57,017 nt of DNA, taken from NCBI GenBank assembly GCA_017935265.1, contig JAGBHX010000005.1, forward strand, positions 1 to 57,017, given 5' to 3'. Made by a program: the position numbers and the translations under genes. Shown piece by piece: positions 32,337 to 41,300 of this stretch. The notes below the pieces were generated by a model, which saw nothing but the letters and a program-made list of their open reading frames with translations, was not told where the DNA came from and made no database searches. Each line of letters opens with the position of its first letter. Position 1 is the stretch's first letter. The DNA is from Clostridia bacterium (GTDB lineage: Bacteria > Bacillota > Clostridia > Oscillospirales > Acutalibacteraceae).

Positions 32337-34418
32337 TTATTTTCTGATTAAAAAAATCTGCGTTACTCCCGTGTCTACGGTTTTGAGCTTTGAGTCGGAA
32401 TAAAGCTTCAATTCTCCGCCTTTTTGTGCGTATTCATCAGTTGCAGCAGCCGACTGATAATCCTTGATGTATGCAAACGAACCGGAGTCAACGGCAAAAT
32501 ATTTGGGGTCTATGCCCGAATCCACCGTTTCGGTTTCGCCGTTTTTGTAAAGGAGAATTTCAATATCTTCGTCAACCGTCTTAAAAGCAACCGCTTCGTC
32601 GGGATTGATGGCGATGAATTGAAGATTGTTTTCACAAACAAGAGCTGAGCCGTTTTCAGGGGTGAAAACGTAAAGGTCTGTTTTGTCACCTTCTGATTTT
32701 ATATAATAGAGATTGTTTCCTTCTGTTTCAACGGAAATCACATTTTCGCTTATTAAAACAGCTTCGGAAATTTCTTTATTGCTTACGGTGTTGACATAAA
32801 CATCATAGTCGGTGCTTCCTGCTTTAAGAGAGGTAACGATTTTATTCCTTCCCATAAAGGTGAAATTGCAGTCAGCAACCTTGCCTTCAGGGTCGAAGTC
32901 ATAGGTCAGCACCTTATTGCCGTCATACCATGAATATTTGCATCCCACGCTGATTTCATAATTATCATTGAGGGCGGCAATAACGGAATCTACCGCATCG
33001 TCAATTGTTTTGGTGCTTGCCACTTTGTAAAGAGTGCTCATACTCAGCTTTTTGGATGAGTCAATACCCGAGGTTTTGAAAATAATCCTCGGAGCACCCG
33101 TGCGGGCAAAGGCGATGAGATTTTCAAGCTTGACACTTGAAGCGAGCTCCTTGCTGACCTGACCGTCATAAGCCTTGACCTTATATTCGGCAGAAACAGC
33201 AAGACCCAGATCAAGCTTATCAAGTGAGGCACGGATTTCATCACGCAGAAGCTTTTTGTTGTATTCAGCCATAGCACGGTTATATGCCTGCTCGTCAAGC
33301 TTTGTGCGCTTAAAGAAGAAGCCAACCGTTACAAGATAATCGCCCTTGTCAGGCTCTTTGACCACAGCATCCTTGTCATAATCGGGGTCATCAACAAAAT
33401 CGTTCCAGTTAAGGTTAGCTTCATTTTTGACAAAGTAATACAGATTTTCTCCCGGAGCGTAATCATCAAGATAAACCTCGCTGACGTTGTCGGCAATTGT
33501 AATTCTTTCGCTGTCACCTGAATATTTGCAAAGAGTGTAAGCGTCGGAGTCGGACTCTTCGTTTGCCACGGTGAAGAAAATTTCCATAACCTCGTCGTTG
33601 CTTGTTGCTTTTACGTTTTCAACGTCGCCGAGAGATTCGGTTTCTTCACCGAAGCGTGTGCGGTAAAGCATAGTTGTGCCTGCACGCTCACGGGTGTAGT
33701 AGGCGATGTCACCCATAGGGGGTGCAAAGAATTCAGCGGCATCGGCAACAATCATTTTTGTTTCACGGCTTTCTGTGGAATAAAAATAATACTTCTGACT
33801 GCCGCTTTCACTTTTTTGATAATAAACAAAGCCGCCGCTTTTGTCCATAAACCAGTTTTCTTCAACTCCGCTGACGATAATTGAGCCTTTGTTTTTGACC
33901 GAGGTTCTTTTTGAAAAGTCGATTACACGAATGTCATATTTGCCTGTTCGTGAGTCTGTGTCCTGGGAGTAGACAAGAATCTTTCCGTTGTCAGAAAGCT
34001 TGAGCTGAGCCACGTTTTCAAGACGGATAACGTCTTTATTTTCAAGCATAACGCTGACACCTGAATCTTTTTCATAAACGGCAACAGCACCGTGAGTGAA
34101 ATCGTCCTGGTGAAAAAATGCAAAATATATGCCTGCAAAAACACCGATAACAAGCAAAGCGATTATGGCTATTCTGCCATATTTTTTGAAAAGCTCTGTC
34201 TTGCCGAAAGGTCTTTTTGACGGTTCACTGTTTTCTTTTTCTTCTTGTGTTATTGTGTCGGTAACGTTGTCTTCAATTTCAATAATTTCACTTTGCTGAA
34301 TGTCGTCAAGGGGCTGAATGTCAATTCCGTTTTTAAGCTCCCTTAAAACCGAAGAAAGCTCAGGGGAGGAATCCGCCTGAGCCTTTTTAACGTTATCGGG
34401 CTGTCGGTTATTATTCAT
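32337..34418 (-). CDS. Membrane-anchored extracellular protein, probable beta-propeller
   Basis: 693 residues. A disordered acidic cytoplasmic start (1-80) is followed by one membrane helix (about 82-102). The large outside domain has repeated strands of the type GGFVYYQKSESGSQKYYFYS, GDIAYYTRERAGTTMLYRT and NNLYYIKSEGDKTDLYVF, each with a YY/LYYxx core, suggesting a TolB or DUF5050-like propeller. An alpha-helical insert occurs at about 355-410. I know no close family. It sits between tktB and the PASTA pseudokinase. The ATG at 34418 follows CGGAGGG. Confidence 0.7.
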   Translation of the reverse strand: MNNNRQPDNVKKAQADSSPELSSVLRELKNGIDIQPLDDIQQSEIIEIEDNVTDTITQEEKENSEPSKRPFGKTELFKKYGRIAIIALLVIGVFAGIYFAFFHQDDFTHGAVAVYEKDSGVSVMLENKDVIRLENVAQLKLSDNGKILVYSQDTDSRTGKYDIRVIDFSKRTSVKNKGSIIVSGVEENWFMDKSGGFVYYQKSESGSQKYYFYSTESRETKMIVADAAEFFAPPMGDIAYYTRERAGTTMLYRTRFGEETESLGDVENVKATSNDEVMEIFFTVANEESDSDAYTLCKYSGDSERITIADNVSEVYLDDYAPGENLYYFVKNEANLNWNDFVDDPDYDKDAVVKEPDKGDYLVTVGFFFKRTKLDEQAYNRAMAEYNKKLLRDEIRASLDKLDLGLAVSAEYKVKAYDGQVSKELASSVKLENLIAFARTGAPRIIFKTSGIDSSKKLSMSTLYKVASTKTIDDAVDSVIAALNDNYEISVGCKYSWYDGNKVLTYDFDPEGKVADCNFTFMGRNKIVTSLKAGSTDYDVYVNTVSNKEISEAVLISENVISVETEGNNLYYIKSEGDKTDLYVFTPENGSALVCENNLQFIAINPDEAVAFKTVDEDIEILLYKNGETETVDSGIDPKYFAVDSGSFAYIKDYQSAAATDEYAQKGGELKLYSDSKLKTVDTGVTQIFLIRK

Positions 34419-34445
34419 AAGACACCCTCCGCATAATGCGTATGA

Positions 34446-35390
34446 TTATTTTGCGTTGATTGCGGCCTTTGCCTTTTCAACGATGTTTTCTGCCGTAAGA
34501 CCGTAAATCTTGAGCATTTCAACAGCAGGGCCTGAAGCACCGAATGTGTCTTCAACACCCACTCTCATAACGGGAACAGGGCAGCATTCACAAACAACCT
34601 CAGCAACAGCAGAACCGAGACCGCCAATAATATTGTGTTCTTCTGCGGTAACAATTGCGCCTGTTTCTTTTGCGGCGACAATAACAATATCTCTGTCGAT
34701 GGGCTTGATTGTGTGCATATTGATAACTCTTGCGTTGATACCCTCGTTTGCAAGGGTTTCTTTTGCGATAAGAGCTTCGTTTACCATAAGGCCTGTTGCA
34801 ATAATGGTAACGTCGTTACCGTCGCAAAGCTGAACGCCCTTGCCAAGCTCAAACTTGTAGTCAAGAGGGTTGATTCTCGGCACTGCAAGGCGGCCGAAAC
34901 GAAGGTAAGCGGGGCCCTCGTAATCTGCCATTGCAAGCACTGCGGCTCTTGCTTCAACGTCGTCAGCAGGGTTGATGATCACCATACCGGGAATTGAGCG
35001 CATAAGAGCAATATCTTCACAGCACTGGTGGCTTGCACCGTCTTCACCAACGGAAATACCTGCGTGAGTAGCGCCGATTTTAACATTGAGGTGGGGATAG
35101 CCTACTGTGTTGCGAATCTGCTCAAATGCTCTGCCTGCGGCAAACATTGCAAAAGAGCTTGCAAAAACTGTGTAGCCTGTGGTGGCAAGACCTGCGGCAA
35201 CGCCAATCATATTACATTCGGCAATACCTGCATCGAAAAACCTTTCGGGGAAAGCTTTTTTAAACATACCTGTTTTGGTTGCGGCGGCAAGGTCAGCGTC
35301 AACAACAATAACCTTGTCATTCATTTCGCCAAGTTCAACCAATGCCTTACCGTAAGCATCGCGGGTAGCAACTTTAATAATATCAGCCAT
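34446..35390 (-). CDS. Transketolase, C-terminal subunit
   Basis: 314 residues: the pyrimidine-binding and C-terminal domains of transketolase as a separate chain (ATRDAYGKALVELGE, FDAGIAECNMIGVAAGL, HAGISVGEDGASHQ). The catalytic Glu of the TPP site is in AGIAECN. With the partner chain it forms the two-part enzyme that moves two-carbon units in the pentose phosphate pathway. ATG 35390 follows GGAGGCG and starts two bases after the partner's stop; a longer upstream extension is spurious. Confidence 0.95.
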   Translation of the reverse strand: MADIIKVATRDAYGKALVELGEMNDKVIVVDADLAAATKTGMFKKAFPERFFDAGIAECNMIGVAAGLATTGYTVFASSFAMFAAGRAFEQIRNTVGYPHLNVKIGATHAGISVGEDGASHQCCEDIALMRSIPGMVIINPADDVEARAAVLAMADYEGPAYLRFGRLAVPRINPLDYKFELGKGVQLCDGNDVTIIATGLMVNEALIAKETLANEGINARVINMHTIKPIDRDIVIVAAKETGAIVTAEEHNIIGGLGSAVAEVVCECCPVPVMRVGVEDTFGASGPAVEMLKIYGLTAENIVEKAKAAINAK

Positions 35391-35392
35391 AA

Positions 35393-36235
35393 TTACGCCT
35401 CCAATTCTGCAAGGGCTGCCTGAAGCTCTGCCATTGCCTGATTGTACTGCTCCTCGTTGGGGGCGGCACCGTGCCAGGAGCACTGGTCTTCCATAAATGA
35501 AACGCCTTTGCCCTTAACGCTTTTTGCAATAATAGCTGTGGGCTTGCCTTTGAATTCAGCGGCGGCATTGAATGCGGCATCAATTTCATCAAAGGAGTGA
35601 GCGTGAATTTCTATAACATTCCAGCCGAAGGCACGGAACTTTTCGGGGATTGGGTAGGGGGAGTTAACCTCTGAAACAGAGCCGTCAATCTGAAGATTGT
35701 TGTTGTCCACAACGGCAACAAGATTGTCAAGACCCTTGGCTGAGGCAAACATTGCTGCCTCCCATACCTGACCCTCCTGAATTTCACCGTCACCGAGAAC
35801 CGTGAAAACTCTGTTGGGTTTTTCACCCAATTTTGCGCCAAGAGCCATACCGACTGCTGTGGAAATGCCCTGGCCGAGAGAGCCTGTGCTCATATCAATA
35901 CCGGGTGTGAGCTTCATACTGGGATGACCCTGAAGCATTGAGCCGGGCTTGCGAAGAGTTTTGAGCTCCTCAACAGGGAAAAATCCTCTGTGGGCGAGCA
36001 CTGCGTAAAGAGCGGGTGCAGTGTGACCCTTTGAGAGAACAAAACGGTCTCTGTCTTCCCATTTGGGATTTTTGGGGTCGATATTCATATGCTCAAAATA
36101 AAGATAAGTAAGAATGTCGGCAACAGAGAGTGAGCCGCCGGGATGACCCGACTTTGCGTTGTAAACGCCCTCAATAATACCCATTCGTACTTTGCACGCT
36201 TTAATCTGCAACTGTTTTTTAATGTTAGCGTCCAA
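35393..36235 (-). CDS. Transketolase, N-terminal (TPP-binding) subunit
   Basis: 280 residues from a TTG start preceded by GGAGGTG. The TPP motif is seen as GDGEIQEGQVWEAAMFA...NNN, and the phosphate-site His motif as KGHTAPALYAVLAHRG and GSLGQGIS. It is the first half of the split transketolase common in anaerobes lacking an oxidative pentose phosphate branch. The small gap to the C-terminal subunit gives equal expression of both. Confidence 0.95.
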   Translation of the reverse strand: MDANIKKQLQIKACKVRMGIIEGVYNAKSGHPGGSLSVADILTYLYFEHMNIDPKNPKWEDRDRFVLSKGHTAPALYAVLAHRGFFPVEELKTLRKPGSMLQGHPSMKLTPGIDMSTGSLGQGISTAVGMALGAKLGEKPNRVFTVLGDGEIQEGQVWEAAMFASAKGLDNLVAVVDNNNLQIDGSVSEVNSPYPIPEKFRAFGWNVIEIHAHSFDEIDAAFNAAAEFKGKPTAIIAKSVKGKGVSFMEDQCSWHGAAPNEEQYNQAMAELQAALAELEA

Positions 36236-36249
36236 AATAACACCTCCGA

Positions 36250-37176
36250 TTAGTTTGCTGATTTTTTGAGGGAAGCAACGAATGACGTGAAATATTCAGG
36301 CAATTCAGCCTCCAACTCAATATATCGTCCGTCACGGGGATGATTGAAACCAATCATTCCTGCGTGAAGGCATTGTCCGTTTAATTTGGTTACTCCGTTT
36401 TTCGGCCCGTAAACAGGGTCGCCCGCTACAGGATGACCGATGTGGGCCATATGAACTCTGATCTGGTGAGTTCTGCCTGTTTCAAGAGTAACTCTGAGCA
36501 GGGTGAAGCTACCAAAACGTTCAAGAACCTCGTATCTGCTCAGGGCGTTACGAGAATTTTTGTCGGTAACGCACATCTTTTTTCTGTCTTTGGGGCTTCT
36601 GCCGATAGGGGCGTCAACAATGCCCTCATCGTTTTTTATATTGCCGTGCACAACGGTCATATACCTGCGGGTAAATGAATGTTCCTTAATCTGTGCGGCA
36701 AGCTTTTCGTGAGCAAAATCGTTTTTGGCCACAATGAGAAGTCCGCTTGTGTCTTTGTCAATTCGGTGAACGATTCCGGGGCGGATAACTCCGTTGATGC
36801 CCGAAAGCCTGCCGTCACAATGATAAAGCAAGGCATTGACAAGAGTTCCGTCATAGTTCCCGGGGGCAGGGTGAACAACCATTCCTCGGGGCTTGTTGAC
36901 AACCAGCAGGTCGTCGTCTTCATAAACTATGTCAATCGGAATATTCTGAGCTTCAATGTTGAGCTCCTTTAATTCAGGGGGAGTAAAGACAACCACGTCA
37001 CCCGAGGTGAGCTTATAGCTTTTGCCCACGGGCTTGCCGTTGACAAGCACAGCCTTGTCTTCAATAACAGACTGAATGTGTGAGCGTGTAAAGCCCTCCG
37101 CCGCAAGGCTGAGTGCTTTGTCAATTCTCATGCCGATGAATTCATCTTCAGCGGTGAAAATCAGTTCATCCAACAT
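36250..37176 (-). CDS. RluD/RluA-family 23S rRNA pseudouridine synthase
   Basis: 309 residues from ATG 37176. The N-terminal S4 domain (about 12-75, GMRIDKALSLAAEGFTRSH) is followed by the synthase domain with the catalytic Asp in VHRIDKDTSGLLIVAKND and the C-terminal TGRTHQIRVHMAHIGHP. It modifies uridines of 23S rRNA; the exact site cannot be told. The start overlaps the lspA end by 11 bases, a pairing that is common in Firmicutes. Confidence 0.95.
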   Translation of the reverse strand: MLDELIFTAEDEFIGMRIDKALSLAAEGFTRSHIQSVIEDKAVLVNGKPVGKSYKLTSGDVVVFTPPELKELNIEAQNIPIDIVYEDDDLLVVNKPRGMVVHPAPGNYDGTLVNALLYHCDGRLSGINGVIRPGIVHRIDKDTSGLLIVAKNDFAHEKLAAQIKEHSFTRRYMTVVHGNIKNDEGIVDAPIGRSPKDRKKMCVTDKNSRNALSRYEVLERFGSFTLLRVTLETGRTHQIRVHMAHIGHPVAGDPVYGPKNGVTKLNGQCLHAGMIGFNHPRDGRYIELEAELPEYFTSFVASLKKSAN

Positions 37177-37657
37177 TATCACCCTTGATTTTTTTAGCTT
37201 TGTAGTCCTTATAAATATCAAAAAGCAGATAACCTATGAGCATAAATGCTCCGCAGGTAACAAGAATATCAGCAAAGTTGAAAACGGGAAAATCTATGAA
37301 TTCAACGCAGATAAAATCCACAACATAGCCGCGCATAACTCTGTCAATCAGGTTGCCTAATCCGCCTGAGATAATCATAACAGAAGTAACAAGTAAAAAC
37401 TTGTTATTGATTTTTTTAATTATTATTGCAACAATACCGCAGAATATAATTATTCCGGTAATTATTGACAACAATACCGTGTTATCTGAAAATGAGCCGA
37501 ATGCCGCACCTGTGTTCTGAACATATTCCCAGTGAAGAAATCCGTCAATAAAAGGGATTTCTTCAACGGGACGCAAATCTCTTTCAACAAAAAATTTGAT
37601 AACCTGGTCAGCCACGGTCAGCACAGCCATTGACAAAAGACTGATTACAACGGCCAT
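37166..37657 (-). CDS. lspA: Lipoprotein signal peptidase II
   Basis: 163 residues with four membrane helices. It removes signal peptides of prolipoproteins after lipidation. The catalytic aspartates are Asp114 in GYVVDFI and Asp130 in FNFADI, with the conserved GNLIDR at 101-106 and NTGAAFG at 48-54. The ATG overlaps the stop of the divIVA-like gene. Confidence 0.96.
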   Translation of the reverse strand: MAVVISLLSMAVLTVADQVIKFFVERDLRPVEEIPFIDGFLHWEYVQNTGAAFGSFSDNTVLLSIITGIIIFCGIVAIIIKKINNKFLLVTSVMIISGGLGNLIDRVMRGYVVDFICVEFIDFPVFNFADILVTCGAFMLIGYLLFDIYKDYKAKKIKGDNVG

Positions 37658-38832
37658 TATCTCTTGAAGAAGCCCTTGAGCTTTGAGCCGAATCCGCCGT
37701 CTTCATCATCGTCATCGTCGTCTTCGTACTCATCATCGTCATCGTAATATTCGTCGTCATCTTCATCGTCGTCATAGTATTCATCCTCATCATCGTCATC
37801 AGCAACGCCGAATCTGATTGAGTTGAGGTCAAATTTTATGCCGTCGTCAGAGTCATAACCGTCATCAACTTCAACGGTATCTTCTTCCTCTTCATCCTCA
37901 TCTTCATATTCTTCATCGTCGTCAATGTAAGAATATTTTGAAACGGGAGTATCTTCAACATCGGCAAAAGCAGGAACATCAAGACCCATTCTTTCAAGCA
38001 TTTCGTCTGTGAGCTCTTCTTCGGGCTCTTCAACAGCTTCAACAACTTCTTCTGCAGGTTCTTCAACAGCCTCAACAATAACGGGCTCATCATCAACCTC
38101 AACAGAAGCAATCATAACAGGCTCGTTTTCAACGGGAGGAGCAATAACGGGAGCTTCCTCAACAACGGGCTTCTCTTCTGCAACGGGAGCAACAGGGGCA
38201 ACAACCTCTGCAGGCTCTTCTTTTACGGGTTCCTCAACGGGGGGCTCAACCTCAATCTCGGGGATTTTGGAAATGAGCTCAATATGTTCTCTGTAAAGGT
38301 CAAGAAGCTGCTTTTTGAAAGCATCTGCTTCTTTTTCAACAAGACCGAGTGCGGCCTGAGTTTTAATCATTCTGTCTCTTGCAACAACAGCCTGCTCTTT
38401 TGCGTCTGCAGTTGCATCTTCAACAAGGCGCTTTGCTGTGGCGTCAGCCTCAATGAGAGTAGCCTGAGCCTTAGTCTGAGCGGCTTCAACAACAGCCTGT
38501 GCCTTTGCTGCGGCTTCGGCTTCGATTTTCTTTGCGTTTGCAACGGCTTCTGCAAGCTGAGCCTCTGCCTTTTCGTTGGTTTCTCTCATAATCTGGTCAG
38601 CCATACGCTGAGCTGTGAGCAAAGCGGCGCGAATATTATCCTCGTCGTTTCTGTATTCTTCAACTCTTTCGGCAAGAAGGCTGATTTTCTTTACAAGCTC
38701 GCCGTTTTCCTTAAACATCTGCTCATAAGAGTCGGCAACAATATCAAAAAAGTCATCAACAGACTGGGCTCTGTAAGCGTTTTTGCCTGATGCTTCAAAA
38801 TGATGGTTCTTAATTTTTGATGGTGTTAACAT
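37657..38832 (-). CDS. DivIVA-domain protein with long acidic tail
   Basis: 391 residues from ATG 38832, seven bases after AGGAGG. The N-terminal DivIVA-like segment (LTPSKIKNHHFEASGKNAYRAQSVDDFFDIVADSYEQM) binds membrane of negative curvature. The coiled coil runs to about 190, rich in alanine (AEAAAKAQAVVEAAQTKAQA). A Pro/Glu/Val-rich linker then gives way to an extreme Asp/Glu/Tyr tail, about 305-380, before a basic end (GFGSKLKGFFKR). It lies after sepF in the division cluster. The acidic tail, about 85 residues, is much longer than in DivIVA of Bacillus; I infer a disordered interaction region. Confidence 0.9.
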   Translation of the reverse strand: MLTPSKIKNHHFEASGKNAYRAQSVDDFFDIVADSYEQMFKENGELVKKISLLAERVEEYRNDEDNIRAALLTAQRMADQIMRETNEKAEAQLAEAVANAKKIEAEAAAKAQAVVEAAQTKAQATLIEADATAKRLVEDATADAKEQAVVARDRMIKTQAALGLVEKEADAFKKQLLDLYREHIELISKIPEIEVEPPVEEPVKEEPAEVVAPVAPVAEEKPVVEEAPVIAPPVENEPVMIASVEVDDEPVIVEAVEEPAEEVVEAVEEPEEELTDEMLERMGLDVPAFADVEDTPVSKYSYIDDDEEYEDEDEEEEDTVEVDDGYDSDDGIKFDLNSIRFGVADDDDEDEYYDDDEDDDEYYDDDDEYEDDDDDDEDGGFGSKLKGFFKR

Positions 38833-38877
38833 CACATAACCTCCTGTAAGACATAAGTCTTATCTTTTAAAATTTAA

Positions 38878-39357
38878 TTAGAATAAGCCGTTAGTTGCGG
38901 AATTAACAACTTCGTCAAGAAGCTCACCTGAAAGGGGAACATTGTTGGGCGTGATGATATATGCTCTGCCTGCAACACGCTGAATTGTGGCATTATTGGC
39001 ATAAGCAACACCTGAAAGGAAGTCGATAACTCTTACTGCCTCTTCTGTGGGGCAGGTTTCAAGGTTGAGAATTGCAATTCTCTTTTCGTTAAGAACATCG
39101 GCAACAGGGCCAACGTCTGCAAAGGAATCAACCTTTTTGAAAACAACGTGAGCCTTTGAACCGCCTGCTGCAGGGGCAGAGGTAGCCTTGAAATCAACCA
39201 CGTTGTCTGAGCTTGATTCATACTGTCTTGCTTTGGGAGCAGAGAATCTCTTGCGGGGAGCGTAATCCTCTTCTTCCTCTTCCTGAACGTCTACGTCGTC
39301 GAGGTATTCTTCCTCAGACATAGAAAGTGACTTTTTAAGTGACTCGAAAAATCCCAT
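38878..39357 (-). CDS. sepF: SepF, FtsZ membrane anchor
   Basis: 159 residues. The N-terminal amphipathic membrane-binding helix (MGFFESLKKSLS) is followed by a charged linker and the SepF core about 70-150 (VVFKKVDSFADVGPVADVLN, VIDFLSGVAYA), ending GYAYI-like AYIITPNNV. It tethers FtsZ and shapes the septum in Gram-positive bacteria lacking FtsA dependence. It is 14 bases after the yggS stop and 46 before the divIVA-like gene, a standard Firmicutes arrangement. Confidence 0.95.
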   Translation of the reverse strand: MGFFESLKKSLSMSEEEYLDDVDVQEEEEEDYAPRKRFSAPKARQYESSSDNVVDFKATSAPAAGGSKAHVVFKKVDSFADVGPVADVLNEKRIAILNLETCPTEEAVRVIDFLSGVAYANNATIQRVAGRAYIITPNNVPLSGELLDEVVNSATNGLF

Positions 39358-39371
39358 AACATAATCCTCCG

Positions 39372-40100
39372 TTATCTGTAATTTCTTGCTCCGAATAACG
39401 CGGAGCCTATTCTGACCATGGTGGAGCCGCAGGCAATTGCGTCACAATAATCGCCGGACATCCCCATTGATAAAATATCCATACTAACATTATGTATTTT
39501 TTTTGCGCCAATGTCAATAAACAGACGGTGCATATTTTCAAAAAATGCACAATTTTTTGCGCTGTCGTCGCAAATCGGCGGAATTGCCATCAATCCTCTG
39601 ACTTTTATGCCTTCGATTTCGGCAATTTCATAAACTGTTTCACCTATGCTTTCGGGGGTGAAGCCAAACTTGCTTTCTTCACCGCCGATGTTAATTTCAA
39701 GCATAATGTCGGTGGTGATGCCTGCTTTGAGTGAGGCCTTGCCGATTTCACGGGCAAGCCTAACGCTGTCAACACCGTCAATAAAATCAACATTACCCAC
39801 AATCTGCTTAACCTTGTTTGTCTGCAAATGGCCGATAAGATGCTTCTCAATGCCGTCGAGGTTAAGCTCGTCACGCTTTGACATAAATTCCTGCACCCTG
39901 TTTTCACCGATTAAATCAAGGCCGAGGGAAAGAGCGTGGTTAATGTAAATCGGTTCAACGGTTTTGGTAACAGCCATAAACCTGACCTCTGAGGGGTCAC
40001 GTCCGCATTTAACTGCAGCCTCGGTAATGCCGTGGGAAAGCTCCTTATAGTTTTCTTCAATGTCAAGAAAACGCTTATCAGTTAATGACTTTTCCGTCAT
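39372..40100 (-). CDS. YggS/PROSC family PLP-binding protein
   Basis: 242 residues from ATG 40100, seven bases after GGGAGG. The PLP lysine is in RFMAVTKTVEP, with GENRVQEFMSK, HLIGHLQTNK and SMGMSGDYCDAI of the fold-III barrel. It has no enzymatic activity known and maintains PLP homeostasis. It overlaps the end of the HlyD-like gene by about 23 bases and precedes sepF, as in many Firmicutes (ylmE-sepF-ylmG-ylmH-divIVA order). Confidence 0.95.
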   Translation of the reverse strand: MTEKSLTDKRFLDIEENYKELSHGITEAAVKCGRDPSEVRFMAVTKTVEPIYINHALSLGLDLIGENRVQEFMSKRDELNLDGIEKHLIGHLQTNKVKQIVGNVDFIDGVDSVRLAREIGKASLKAGITTDIMLEINIGGEESKFGFTPESIGETVYEIAEIEGIKVRGLMAIPPICDDSAKNCAFFENMHRLFIDIGAKKIHNVSMDILSMGMSGDYCDAIACGSTMVRIGSALFGARNYR

Positions 40101-41298
40101 ATACATCCCTCCCTTTGATAACAACGTCGTCGTAAAGCTTAAGGCCGCGTCCGCCTGTGCGAGATGCACTTACTATAACATATTCTTCCTGAGAATATAG
40201 TATTTCCACTTCGATAAAGGATATGATTTTTCCTCGGAGAACGTAGACACCGCTGTTGTTTTCTTTGTCGAACCTTATTGCATTTGAAGGAATTTTATAT
40301 CCGCTGTAGGACTGTTCAACAATCTCTACGTTTTCAATTCTCATATTTGCAAGAGTTTCGTTCATTAAGGTGGAGCTGAGAATCACCTTGAGCTTGCCGC
40401 TGACTGCTTCGGCAGATTCCACCTTCATGCTGACATTTTCAAGACCCTCGTCAGGGAAGTTGACGATAATGTTTTTGCCCACAGGGAAGCTCTTTGTATG
40501 CTTTGTGTCAACCACACCTGCAAGATACCAAAGATAGCTGCTCACAAGCTTGCCCGAAGCAGAAGCGGCTTCGGAGGGCTCGGCTTCAACGGCCTTTTCA
40601 ATCTGCTCAATGGTGAGCTTGTCCGCTTCAGCATAATTCAGAGTGGTTTCATATCCGTCAAGGTTATTGATGTAATAGCCTGACGCGGGGGCTTCAACCT
40701 CGGTATATTTTACGTTTTTGCTTTCAAGGGAGTCAATTTCCTCTTTGAGTGTTGTGATTGCATCGCTGAGATCAATTGAACCCTCAGACATAATCTGCCT
40801 TGTTGCGCTTTTGTTGTTAAATTCCTCAACGCTTTTGGAAACGGTTGAAAAGTCGTTTCCAAAAATTTTGTTGAGAATGTCACCGTAAGCTGTCTGAATT
40901 TCATCGTTGAGCTTTTCAGAGCTTAATTCGTTAACACCGTTCTGATTGTTGAGAGTAACGAGTCTGTTGTATTCTTCTTTTGCGGCCTTGAGACGAGTAT
41001 AAACTGAGGCATCGTCATTGTTGGCGCAGGAGATTGCAATGCAGTCGCCCTTTGCAACGCGCGTGCCGTCAACGGCAAGCGAAATTGATGTTCCGCCTGA
41101 TTGGGAATTGACGGCGGTTTCATCACGCAGAACAAAGCCTTTAAAGTCAAATGTTTGCTCAATTGAAGCTTCTTCGGTGAGTCTTTCTGTGGAAACGGGG
41201 GAATATGTGTAGGCAAAAGCATTATAGGTCATATATGCAATAACAATAACGCTGAGAATGACAGCTATAATTTTTGTCCACGGTTGATTTTTGTTCAA
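40078..41298 (-). CDS. HlyD-like membrane-anchored adaptor protein
   Basis: 406 residues from a TTG start behind GGAGGAATAAGC. One membrane helix (about 8-28) is followed by an extracellular part: a lipoyl/barrel-sandwich strand region (FDFKGFVLRDETAV, VDGTRVAKGDCIA), a helical hairpin (about 100-190) and a second lipoyl half (YTEVEAPASGYYINNLDGYE), then a beta-barrel (YKIPSNAIRFDKENNSGVYVL). This is the adaptor fold of the RND/HlyD family, but no exporter gene is adjacent. It overlaps the yggS gene by 23 bases and follows miaA by two, so it belongs to the division cluster. A wall or division role is possible but unproven. Confidence 0.78.
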   Translation of the reverse strand: MNKNQPWTKIIAVILSVIVIAYMTYNAFAYTYSPVSTERLTEEASIEQTFDFKGFVLRDETAVNSQSGGTSISLAVDGTRVAKGDCIAISCANNDDASVYTRLKAAKEEYNRLVTLNNQNGVNELSSEKLNDEIQTAYGDILNKIFGNDFSTVSKSVEEFNNKSATRQIMSEGSIDLSDAITTLKEEIDSLESKNVKYTEVEAPASGYYINNLDGYETTLNYAEADKLTIEQIEKAVEAEPSEAASASGKLVSSYLWYLAGVVDTKHTKSFPVGKNIIVNFPDEGLENVSMKVESAEAVSGKLKVILSSTLMNETLANMRIENVEIVEQSYSGYKIPSNAIRFDKENNSGVYVLRGKIISFIEVEILYSQEEYVIVSASRTGGRGLKLYDDVVIKGRDVYDGKVIN

Positions 41299-41300
41299 GC

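Noticed and set aside
37690..37930. Microsatellite-like CATCATCGTCATCG region
   Set aside because: It is the codons for the Asp/Glu/Tyr tail of the DivIVA-like protein and keeps frame, not a noncoding repeat.
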